16,297 nucleotides of DNA from JBGTCD01 sp041749015 (lineage in GTDB: Bacteria > Bacteroidota > Bacteroidia > Cytophagales > Cyclobacteriaceae), in the NCBI GenBank assembly GCA_041749015.1, contig JBGTCD010000029.1, positions 1 through 16,297 of the forward strand, read 5' to 3'. The notes under the pieces are model-generated. The model searched no databases and was not told the origin of the DNA. It was given only the letters and a program-made list of their open reading frames with translations. How positions within the stretch are numbered: position 1 is the first letter of the stretch; every line of letters begins with the position of its first letter. The position numbers and the translations under genes are program-made. Positions 7,208 to 14,037 of this stretch are shown piece after piece.

Positions 7208-7693
7208 ATGAAAAAGTGGAAAACAATTGGGACTCTAATGCTAATGATCATCTTTAGCAGTATGGGCTATGCCCAAAGTCCTGAGGCACTCGAAAAAATC
7301 GAGTCGGCTCGCATAGCGCTGATCTCTGAAAGGCTGGGGCTTACTCCGGAACAGGCAGAAAAATTTTGGCCCTTATACCGGGAGTATCTCCAGGAACGGG
7401 AAACCCTACAACGGGATTTTATTCAATCCAGAAACAGACTTTCCGAAAATGCCCTCTCAGAAGATGAGTCCCGTAAGCTCTATGAAAAAGGGCTTGAGAT
7501 CAAAGAACGTCAGATAGATCTTGACCGCAGGTATTCGGAAAGGTTGAACAGGGTGATTACAACCCGCCAGCTTATGGAATTAAGAAGAGCGGAGAATGAT
7601 TTTAGGCGCATGCTTCTGGAGCGTCTCGAAAGAAGAAATGAACAACTTGAAAGACAACGCCAAAGACAGCAACGCAGGGATAATAATTATTAA
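7208..7693 (+). CDS. Spy/CpxP-like periplasmic protein
   Basis: A 161-residue exported helical protein. ATG 7208 gives a clean signal peptide, residues 1-23 ending at GYAQ; a TTG start eight codons upstream is less likely. The mature part is almost all charged helix. It contains LTPEQAEKFWPLYREY at 45-60, the LTxEQ pattern of Spy/CpxP/CnrX-type periplasmic proteins, which act as ATP-independent chaperones or as envelope-stress sensors that bind signalling partners. The last 36 residues carry 12 arginines in a Gln/Arg-rich tail (RQRQRQQRRDNNY at the end). It lies between the presumed anti-sigma gene and the barrel gene, so it is probably both a member and a possible modulator of the sigma regulon. 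The precise function is inferred. Confidence 0.82.
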   Translation: MKKWKTIGTLMLMIIFSSMGYAQSPEALEKIESARIALISERLGLTPEQAEKFWPLYREYLQERETLQRDFIQSRNRLSENALSEDESRKLYEKGLEIKERQIDLDRRYSERLNRVITTRQLMELRRAENDFRRMLLERLERRNEQLERQRQRQQRRDNNY

Positions 7694-7711
7694 GGTGACT
7701 AAACAGTAGGG

Positions 7712-8830
7712 ATGAAGGTATTCAGGACAGGTAACTTACTCCGGTGCAATAATCCCGCCCGGAGTTTTCTCATTTTAGGAATGTGGCTTTTCACTCTTAG
7801 TGCAAATGCCCAGAATGATCAGACCCCTGACCGGTCTAAACTGGATAGTTTATATGCTGAGCTGGATAATATTTTTGCTCATGAGCCCATTCCTGAAGAC
7901 CTTTTTTTACTCGCTGACAGCATCCTTGCCCTGGAGAGAATTGGCTTTTCAAGTTTGAATATAAGGACCTCCTACATAGGCCAGATTCAAAGTGCGGGAA
8001 GAAACTTCGGAGTAGAACAATACGGCTTTAATAATGGAATCACTTATCTGAACAGAACAGGGATTTATGGCAATATATCCTCCTTCATCCACAGTGCCTA
8101 TGAGCCTAATTATTTCCTCACTACCCTTAGCCTGGGGTATATGAAAAACTTCTGGGATAAGTGGAACATTAATGCCAGCTATGACTATTTCCTTTACAAC
8201 GATACCCTGGATTTAAGACCTTTTAATCACAGCATTCAGATTTCTCAGTTCTTTGAGCTTCCCAAGCTTGATCTTGGCTTTGACTACAGTTACCTAATGG
8301 GTAGTGAATCCGCACACAGACTTGCTTTTCATATAAATGGCAGATTTAGATGGCGCGAAGTAGGATTCCTGGATCGGATAACGCTTATGCCCGGAATATC
8401 AGTTCTCTATGGCAATGGGAATGTGTATTATTGGCGACAGTCCCAAAGCCCATTTCAGGATGTTTTTGAAATCTTTCAATCAGGCGATTATCCCCCACTC
8501 CAAAGAGGAGAAGGGAGGCGGTTAACCTTCCTTTTATATAACGACAACCTAAACGCCGCCAATTTCATCCTTATCAGAAATGGGTATACCCAGGAGCAAG
8601 CCAGTTTGTTCATTGAGGATTTCAATACCAAACAAATTGATGTCTCCAATGAATTCGGGCTGATGAATTACAGCTTTACCCTTCCGGTGATTTTAAGCAA
8701 AGAGCGGTGGTCCCTCCTGCTGTCCTACACCTACAACATCCCTGTAGCCTTGCCCAAAGAAGACTATGAATATCCCGCCAGTGGATTTTTCAGTGCTTCG
8801 CTGAGCTACACCGTTATCTGGAGTAAATAG
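7712..8830 (+). CDS. predicted outer-membrane beta-barrel protein of unknown function
   Basis: A 372-residue protein with an N-terminal signal peptide (hydrophobic FLILGMWLFTLSANAQ, cleavage near residue 33). A short helical region follows (LDSLYAELDNIFAHEPIPED), then alternating amphipathic strands rich in Tyr, Phe and Asn, for example ISSFIHSAYEPNYFLTTL and FFSASLSYTVIWSK at the extreme C-terminus. Such strands, a Bacteroidota signal peptide and an ending strand with aromatics fit an outer-membrane beta-barrel of about 12-14 strands. No TonB box or plug domain is seen. It begins 18 bp after the Spy-like gene and is probably the last gene of the sigma operon. The stop is 2 bp from the convergent M3 peptidase stop. 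I do not recognise a characterised relative. Confidence 0.75.
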   Translation: MKVFRTGNLLRCNNPARSFLILGMWLFTLSANAQNDQTPDRSKLDSLYAELDNIFAHEPIPEDLFLLADSILALERIGFSSLNIRTSYIGQIQSAGRNFGVEQYGFNNGITYLNRTGIYGNISSFIHSAYEPNYFLTTLSLGYMKNFWDKWNINASYDYFLYNDTLDLRPFNHSIQISQFFELPKLDLGFDYSYLMGSESAHRLAFHINGRFRWREVGFLDRITLMPGISVLYGNGNVYYWRQSQSPFQDVFEIFQSGDYPPLQRGEGRRLTFLLYNDNLNAANFILIRNGYTQEQASLFIEDFNTKQIDVSNEFGLMNYSFTLPVILSKERWSLLLSYTYNIPVALPKEDYEYPASGFFSASLSYTVIWSK

Positions 8831-8832
8831 AA

Positions 8833-10974
8833 CTAAAGTTTACGATCTACGGGTACTCGTTGCAGACCACGCTTTTTGAGCAAGGGCTCAATATCCGGCT
8901 CGCGCCCTCTGAAATTAACATAGAGCTCCATAGGTTCCTGGGTGCCTCCACGCTCCAGGATATTTTTCCTGAATGACTGCGCTGTTGCCTGGTCAAACAG
9001 GTCGGTCTCCTTGAAGGCCTGATAAGCATCAGAATCCAATACGCCTGACCAGATATAGCTATAATATCCTGAAGAGTACCCACCGGCAAATACATGGTTA
9101 AAATAGGTGCTGCGGTATCTTGGGATGATTTCATCGATCAGACCGACCGCCTCCATGCTTTTCTTCTCAAAGGCATTCACATCGCCTTCCAAAGGCTCTG
9201 TACGCGCATGGTAATGCAGGTCAAGCAGGGAGGCTGCCAGGTATTCTGTAGTGGCAAAGCCTTGACCAAATGTGCCACTTCTCTTAATTTTTTCAATAAG
9301 CGCATCTGGGATGGTTTCACCAGTTTGATAGTTCTTGGCATACATCTTCAGTACCAAAGGATCTTCCGCCCAGTTTTCCATAACCTGGGAAGGCAGCTCG
9401 ACAAAATCACGGGGTACTGAGGTGCCAGCCAGACTGCCGTAGTTGACTTGAGAAAGCAGCCCATGCAGTGCATGACCAAACTCATGGAAATAAGTGGTGA
9501 CCTCATCCAGGGTTAGGAGAGCAGGCTTATCACCGGTTGGTTTGGTGAAGTTGCACACAATAGAAACAATCGGTGCCACTCGTTTTCCATCTTCCATTTT
9601 CTGACTGCGGAAGGAGGTCATCCAGGCACCGCCTCTTTTTGAAGCTCGCGGGAAAAAATCCATATAAATCACCCCTAAATGAGACCCGTCATTATCCAGG
9701 ACCTCGTAGACTGTCACCTCCTCATGGTACCTGGGGATATCCTTTATTTCCTTTAGGGTAACACCCCATAATTTTTGGGTTACCATAAAGACGCCATCAC
9801 GGACACCATCAAGGCTGAAATATGGCCTTAACTGCTCTTCGTCAAGATCAAATCGCTCTTGCCTAATTTTTTCGGCATAGTATCGCCAATCATAGGGGGC
9901 TGCTTCAAAAGAATGGCCTTCATTTTTTATCATCTCCTGGATGTCGTATGCCTCTACTTTTGCCACTTCCAGTGCAGGCTCCCAAAGTTGATTGAGGAGG
10001 TTATACACATTTTCCGGGGTTTTTGCCATCGACTCCTCCAATACGTAGTGAGCATGGGTTTCATACCCTAACAGCTGAGCACGCTCAGCACGCAAATTGG
10101 CGAGTTTGCGCAAGATTTCTTTGTTGTCAAATTCATTGCCGTTATCGCCTCTCTTCATATAGGCCTCCCATATTTGCCTGCGCAACTCTCTGTTGTCAGC
10201 ATACTGCAGGAATGGCATCACGCTAGAGTTGGCCAGGGTAAAAACCCATTTGCCTTCCATCTCCTCTTTTTCTGCGGCTGATTTAGCAGCAGATATCAAA
10301 CCCTCAGGTAGTCCACTTAAATCTGCTTCATTGTCTACCACCAACTGGTAGGCATTGGTTTCAGCCAATACATTCTGACCAAATTGAACGGTCAATGTGG
10401 ATATTTCGCCATTGATCGCCTTGAGCTGATCCTTTTTTTCTTCTGATAGGTTGGCCCCGCTGCGCACAAATTGTTTATAGGTTTTTTCTAAAAGTCGTGC
10501 CTGCTCAGGGTTTAAATCAAGGGATTCTTTTTGATCCCAAACTGATTTTACGCGCTCAAAAAGCGCAGCGTTTAAGGTAATGTCATCTGAATGCCGGGAC
10601 ATCTCAGGCGCCATATCACGGGCTATCTGCTGGATGCTGTCATTGGTGTGAGCGGAATTAAGTGCATAAAATACCCTCGAAACACGGGTTAGCAATTCCC
10701 CGGCAGATTCTAAAGCTTCAATGGTATTGGAAAAGGTTGGCTCCTCCTTGGAATTGACAATGGCCGCCACTTCCTCCTCATGCACTTTCATGGCTTCATT
10801 TATTGCAGGCTCAAAATGTTGATTGTGAATTTTTTCGAAAGGCGGCACCCCAAAAGGTGTATTAAACTCTTGAAGCAATGGATTCATTGATTGTTTTTCA
10901 TTTTGTTTGGGTTCGCATGACCAGACGGCAATGGCGGTGACCAGGAAACACAAATTTAAGATTCTAAATTGCAT
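8833..10974 (-). CDS. dcp: M3-family zinc metallopeptidase lipoprotein (dipeptidyl carboxypeptidase-like)
   Basis: A 713-residue member of peptidase family M3, closest by motif to peptidyl-dipeptidase Dcp / oligopeptidase A, which cleave short peptides. The zinc site is complete: HEFGH at 497-501 in TYFHEFGHALHGLLS, with Glu526 in DFVELPSQVMENW as third ligand. Other family blocks are YMDFFPRASKRGGAW and the C-terminal FAGGYSSGYYSYIWSGVLDSDA, a typical Dcp/OpdA segment. Residues 1-20 form a lipoprotein signal with Cys20 in AVWSC, so unlike the cytoplasmic E. coli enzymes it is exported and lipid-anchored, as is common in Bacteroidota. The length matches the family. It is monocistronic, convergent with the barrel gene and followed upstream by a 583-bp gene-free stretch. 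Dcp versus OpdA specificity is not certain. Confidence 0.94.
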   Translation of the reverse strand: MQFRILNLCFLVTAIAVWSCEPKQNEKQSMNPLLQEFNTPFGVPPFEKIHNQHFEPAINEAMKVHEEEVAAIVNSKEEPTFSNTIEALESAGELLTRVSRVFYALNSAHTNDSIQQIARDMAPEMSRHSDDITLNAALFERVKSVWDQKESLDLNPEQARLLEKTYKQFVRSGANLSEEKKDQLKAINGEISTLTVQFGQNVLAETNAYQLVVDNEADLSGLPEGLISAAKSAAEKEEMEGKWVFTLANSSVMPFLQYADNRELRRQIWEAYMKRGDNGNEFDNKEILRKLANLRAERAQLLGYETHAHYVLEESMAKTPENVYNLLNQLWEPALEVAKVEAYDIQEMIKNEGHSFEAAPYDWRYYAEKIRQERFDLDEEQLRPYFSLDGVRDGVFMVTQKLWGVTLKEIKDIPRYHEEVTVYEVLDNDGSHLGVIYMDFFPRASKRGGAWMTSFRSQKMEDGKRVAPIVSIVCNFTKPTGDKPALLTLDEVTTYFHEFGHALHGLLSQVNYGSLAGTSVPRDFVELPSQVMENWAEDPLVLKMYAKNYQTGETIPDALIEKIKRSGTFGQGFATTEYLAASLLDLHYHARTEPLEGDVNAFEKKSMEAVGLIDEIIPRYRSTYFNHVFAGGYSSGYYSYIWSGVLDSDAYQAFKETDLFDQATAQSFRKNILERGGTQEPMELYVNFRGREPDIEPLLKKRGLQRVPVDRKL

Positions 10975-11035
10975 AGTCGGTTAAGGTTTTTGATTATTGC
11001 TAATTAAAACAAATAAACCCTTTGTTGCAAACGGG

Positions 11036-11049
11036 TTTTGATGAAAGGA
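11036..11049. repeat. 14-bp direct repeat, copy 1
   Basis: TTTTGATGAAAGGA occurs here and, identically, at 11537-11550. Both copies lie just past the aligned stop codons of the remnant and of the intact glycoamylase-domain gene, so they are part of the duplicated 3' flank. Confidence 0.85.
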
Positions 11050-11125
11050 GTAGTTATTACTTTAAAGCAAATAATTGGGAATTTCAATACTCAAACCCAA
11101 GCTTTTCAAGGCCGGCTTTAATTTA
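11036..11125 (-). pseudogene. remnant of the 3' end of a paralogous glycoamylase-domain (GH144-like) gene
   Basis: This 90-nt segment aligns without any gap, at a constant offset of 501, to 11537-11626, the 3' end of the intact gene: about 63 of 90 positions are identical by my count. In the same frame the minus strand reads IKAGLEKLGFEY then stop (11122-11084), against IKAGLEKLGFDYPD in the intact protein. A codon GAA in the intact copy is TAA here, directly before the ATT. The intact gene's own TAA stop (11558-11560) also aligns with a TAA (11057-11059). Homology ends abruptly near 11130, so the rest of the paralog has been deleted or replaced. Confidence 0.75.
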
Positions 11126-11260
11126 TAGAGCTCTCTGCTTTGTGCAAAACGGAATTCAATATTAAAATAACAACTCTCTAAATCTTTATGGGTCAGTCTA
11201 GCCATAAACAACAATTAGATGTTAGAAAAATCAAAATGGCGAAGGTTAAATTCTTTCTTA

Positions 11261-11286
11261 TTCTTTTTTGCTTGCCCAAAAAAGAA
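11261..11286. repeat. perfect 10-bp inverted repeat
   Basis: TTCTTTTTTG (11261-11270) and CAAAAAAGAA (11277-11286) are perfect reverse complements around a 6-nt loop, CTTGCC. It could form a hairpin in RNA from either strand. It is AT-rich and has no T-tract in the usual terminator position, so its role is unclear. Confidence 0.6.
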
Positions 11287-11514
11287 ACAAAAAAGGGCAC
11301 CACCTCCAATGACGTTCCTCCCCGCGAAACCCACTGGCCCACCCTGCAGGAATCTGTCTTTCATAGGCTGCAAATACGACAGGATAAAATTATAGTTATG
11401 GGCTGAGGATATAATGCTTCTACCCTGATAGACACATTCAAAGCTTGCTTGCCCTATGGCCCCGGACCGTCTGCGCTGGAGGTGGACACCCAGCCGCACC
11501 TTTATTAAATCAAA

Positions 11515-11536
11515 GTTAGTGTTAGAGTTAGGGTTA
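11515..11536. repeat. short degenerate hexamer repeat (GTTAGN)
   Basis: GTTAGT, GTTAGA, GTTAGG and a final GTTA follow each other directly, giving 3.7 units of a hexamer with a variable last base, immediately left of the duplicated 14-mer. It is too short to be more than a curiosity. Confidence 0.6.
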
Positions 11537-11550
11537 TTTTGATGAAAGGA
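11537..11550. repeat. 14-bp direct repeat, copy 2
   Basis: Identical to the 14 bases at 11036-11049. It begins 8 bp beyond the stop codon of the intact glycoamylase-domain gene on the minus strand and marks the outer end of the duplicated 90-bp segment. Confidence 0.85.
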
Positions 11551-11557
11551 AACATGC

Positions 11558-13150
11558 TTATTTTGAAGATGAACTGGAAGAATCTGGGTAATCAAACCCA
11601 AGCTTCTCAAGGCCAGCTTTTATTTCCGGAGCCCCCATAAACAATTCCCAGGGCTTACCGGAACGGTGGTTTTCAATCATGGTTAGAATTGGCCCCTGAT
11701 CAATCGCAAGATATTTTTGAGGAAACCAATTTTCCTCAATGCTAAAGGCATCATAAAATCCAAACTTACCAAAAACCTTATTTCCATAATTCCGGTACAT
11801 ATTTACCAGCACCATCATAGATTCCTCAGGCGTATAAGGCATGGATGACAAAGCTGCAGTGGGCGTGATTACTCCCTGGTCATTTTCAGGATGATGCGCT
11901 GCATAGCCCTGTATGGAATAGCTGCTGGTAAGGCCCCATAAATTCTCCCCATAACCTTTATAACCTCTCGGGTTTTCTATACACCATTGTCTATTGATCA
12001 AAGTATGATTGGTGTTATGGCTCCAATAATCAACATAGGCATCCTTTAATCCTTTTGGATTGAGACCAATAAAAGAGTAATGCGACCAAAACAATGGACC
12101 GCCGTATTGTTCTGTATCGTTATGCCTAAGATTCAGGTCAAAACCATAAGTATTTGTATTAGTTTTTATAGCCCCATTTCTCGCCCATCCCTGATGATAA
12201 GCAGCAGGGTCAATAGCGTGAGTAGGAGATGATGCTGCCAAAATATAGGTTATCAGGCATTCGTTGTAGCCCTTTAAGGGGAAATCCATTTTCCATTCTA
12301 CCGCAGGCGACCAGTGCCAATAAAGTACCGCTTCGCCGTCCTTAGTATACCAATCCCACTCCATCGACCGCCAGAGATCATCAATGCGTTTTGCCAAATC
12401 CTTTTCATCCGGATTTCCTTCCTTAAAATATTCCCTTAAGATCAACATGCCTTGAATAAGGAAAGCCGATTCTACCAAATCACCCCCATCATCACCCTTG
12501 CTAAAGGGCTTAACTTTACCGGTTTCTCCATCCAGCCAATGGGGCCAAATCCCGTGAAATCGGTCTGCCTTTTCCAAAAAGGTAACCATCTTTTCAGTCC
12601 TGGAAAAAAGTTGTGAGCGGGTGATCCAACCTCGATCCACTGCTGCAGGAAAGGCCGCTATGCCAAAGCCCGTGCCACCTGTAGTGATAATGTGTTTGTC
12701 GTAATGAGGATAGAAACCATCTACATGGTACCGTTCTCTGGCCATACCTGAATTAGGCTCTGCCCCCTCCCAAAAATACCTGAAAGTATAATATTGAACC
12801 ATATCAAGGAGTTCCTCTTCGCTGTGTTCCTTTGTTTGGACTCTGCCTGGTTCGGTAAAAATTGTATCTCCGGCCTTGTAACCTGCTATTTTATATTCAA
12901 GATTTAGATTGGTCCCTAGGTCGTTTACAAAATCTAGATATATGGTATCCAGGGTGACCCCCCGTTCTACAAAATTGGTCGCTCCCTCCTGCCGCACCCA
13001 TATACAATATCTTTCAGCATTTAGGTCTTCCCATCGTAATTCAACATGGCTGTCATACCCTTGTGCAAAAAAAGGTGGCAAGGTCTCTTCTTCGGTATAG
13101 CAGGATTGCAGTACCAGGGTAAGAACAATAAAAAAAGGAATACGCCTCAA
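11558..13150 (-). CDS. glycoamylase-domain (GH144-like) glycosidase lipoprotein
   Basis: A 530-residue exported glycosidase from a TTG start at 13150. That start gives the signal MRRIPFFIVLTLVLQSC with lipid-bearing Cys17; the open frame runs back to 13300 inside the esterase gene, but no ATG yields a normal signal, and TTG 13180 is the other option. Acidic YTEEE after the cysteine suggests surface display. Residues about 25-105 look like an Ig/FnIII-type domain; about 110-520 are the glycoamylase domain (Pfam PF10091-like), with YFWEGAEPNSGMARER, TTGGTGFGIAAF, GGDLVESAFLIQG (Glu227) and YNECLITYILAASSPTH (Glu297), plus ENWFPQKYLAIDQGP. Characterised relatives, family GH144, are endo-beta-1,2-glucanases. 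The protein ends in six serines and a lysine. It is the last gene of the GH3-esterase operon. Confidence 0.87.
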   Translation of the reverse strand: MRRIPFFIVLTLVLQSCYTEEETLPPFFAQGYDSHVELRWEDLNAERYCIWVRQEGATNFVERGVTLDTIYLDFVNDLGTNLNLEYKIAGYKAGDTIFTEPGRVQTKEHSEEELLDMVQYYTFRYFWEGAEPNSGMARERYHVDGFYPHYDKHIITTGGTGFGIAAFPAAVDRGWITRSQLFSRTEKMVTFLEKADRFHGIWPHWLDGETGKVKPFSKGDDGGDLVESAFLIQGMLILREYFKEGNPDEKDLAKRIDDLWRSMEWDWYTKDGEAVLYWHWSPAVEWKMDFPLKGYNECLITYILAASSPTHAIDPAAYHQGWARNGAIKTNTNTYGFDLNLRHNDTEQYGGPLFWSHYSFIGLNPKGLKDAYVDYWSHNTNHTLINRQWCIENPRGYKGYGENLWGLTSSYSIQGYAAHHPENDQGVITPTAALSSMPYTPEESMMVLVNMYRNYGNKVFGKFGFYDAFSIEENWFPQKYLAIDQGPILTMIENHRSGKPWELFMGAPEIKAGLEKLGFDYPDSSSSSSK

Positions 13151-13181
13151 AAAAAATAAATGACCTTGGTGGTATTGCAAT

Positions 13182-13982
13182 TTAACGGGTTGGATTTTTT
13201 TGTTCAAATAACCAAGGCAATAAATCATCCATAGCAAAAGTTGGATCCCATGCATTATGGTTAATATCTGGGAATTCTGTATACCGTACCTTTGCTCCAT
13301 GCCCCTTCAAGGTTTGGTAAAGCGTTCTACTGTATTCCACTGACACCACTGTGTCATCTGCACCATGGGTTATCCAAAGTGGAACCTTATCTGCATAACG
13401 ACTTGTCGCTTCAAGGTTGCCCCCTCCACAAATTGCCACGGCCCCTGCGAAAATAACAGGCCATCTGGCCAATAATTCCAAAGTTCCAAAGGCACCCATT
13501 GAAAGGCCCATGACATAAATCTGCTCTTCATTCACAGGGAGTGTTGCCAAGGTCTTATCCAGCAATCCCTTCAGCAAGACTTGCTCCACTATTGGCTCCC
13601 TGAAAACCCCATCAAAGGAAAATAATTCATCAGAATCTTTAGACCTTGTGCTGATGTCTACCCAAAAGCCGTCCTCTTTGCATTGAGGAAATACCACAAT
13701 GGCTGGGAATTTCGTCCTATTCCCAGGCTCCAAAAACATGGCCCCTCCATGTACCAATTGTTTTTCATTGTCTTTGCCCCGCTCTCCAGCCCCATGAAGA
13801 AACATCACCAAGGGGTAGGATTTGCTTTCATCATACCCCTCTGGAAGCAACATCCGATACGGAAGCGTATCCGTTCCATTTATGAAAAGATGCTTGGAGT
13901 AGGTATCGAAATCTTGAGAATTGCTTCGGTAGGGAAATAATAGGGTGATTACAAATCCGGTAACTATCAGAACTTTATTCAT
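13182..13982 (-). CDS. secreted alpha/beta-hydrolase esterase (PHB-depolymerase/CE1-like)
   Basis: A 266-residue exported hydrolase. Residues 1-22 are a signal peptide ending near RSNSQ, and no lipobox is present, so it is probably periplasmic. The alpha/beta-hydrolase core is complete: oxyanion strand VMFLHGAGERG at 59-69, nucleophile Ser161 in MGLSMGAFG, acid Asp210 in THGADDTVV and His242 in INHNAWDPTF. The pattern matches phospholipase/carboxylesterase and PHB-depolymerase-like esterases often found in polysaccharide-use operons, where they remove acyl groups from the glycan or its fragments. It sits 55 bp after the GH3 gene and just before the glycoamylase-domain gene, all on one strand, so a carbohydrate esterase role is inferred from context. 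The actual acyl group is unknown. Confidence 0.88.
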   Translation of the reverse strand: MNKVLIVTGFVITLLFPYRSNSQDFDTYSKHLFINGTDTLPYRMLLPEGYDESKSYPLVMFLHGAGERGKDNEKQLVHGGAMFLEPGNRTKFPAIVVFPQCKEDGFWVDISTRSKDSDELFSFDGVFREPIVEQVLLKGLLDKTLATLPVNEEQIYVMGLSMGAFGTLELLARWPVIFAGAVAICGGGNLEATSRYADKVPLWITHGADDTVVSVEYSRTLYQTLKGHGAKVRYTEFPDINHNAWDPTFAMDDLLPWLFEQKNPTR

Positions 13983-14037
13983 GATAAAATTTCATTTTGA
14001 TGAATCAATAAATATATCAGGAAAAATCCTAAAGGTA

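Larger units (their letters stand above)
11126..11536. repeat. candidate interspersed-repeat or inserted block, 411 bp
   Basis: This block lies between the two copies of the glycosidase 3' end. It begins AT-rich and becomes more GC-rich than either flank (about 11296-11500). It shows a perfect inverted repeat and frames such as FCLPKKETKKGT (plus) and CFFFGQAKKNKK (minus), a style of spurious translation I associate with intergenic repeats in Cytophagales genomes. It has no transposase and no clear terminal inverted repeats. Repeat status rests on appearance and memory only. Confidence 0.35.
10975..11557. other. 583-bp gene-free stretch between the M3 peptidase and the glycosidase operon
   Basis: No convincing gene is present. 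From left to right it contains the M3 peptidase leader (about 10975-11035), a decayed copy of the 3' end of the glycoamylase-domain gene (11036-11125), an AT-rich part with a perfect inverted repeat (11261-11286), a visibly more GC-rich part (about 11296-11500), and a short hexamer repeat (11515-11536). Open frames exist on both strands across 11190-11610, but none has a recognisable domain, signal peptide or start context. Confidence 0.8.

Noticed and set aside
11188..11406. 72-codon plus-strand open frame in the same block
   Set aside because: Shares the block with the minus-strand frame, has no recognisable homology, and its FCLPKKETKKGT stretch is a product of the A-rich inverted repeat.
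11215..11610. 131-codon open frame on the minus strand across the gene-free block, overlapping the glycosidase 3' end
   Set aside because: No domain, signal peptide or start context; it overlaps the well-supported end of the glycosidase gene, and its Lys-rich end arises from an AT-rich inverted repeat. Better explained as repeat or non-coding sequence.
13182..13300. Esterase and glycoamylase-domain genes as one fusion gene broken by a frameshift
   Set aside because: The esterase ends naturally after its last helix (LLPWLFEQ), and the next protein has its own lipoprotein signal, so two separate genes fit better.
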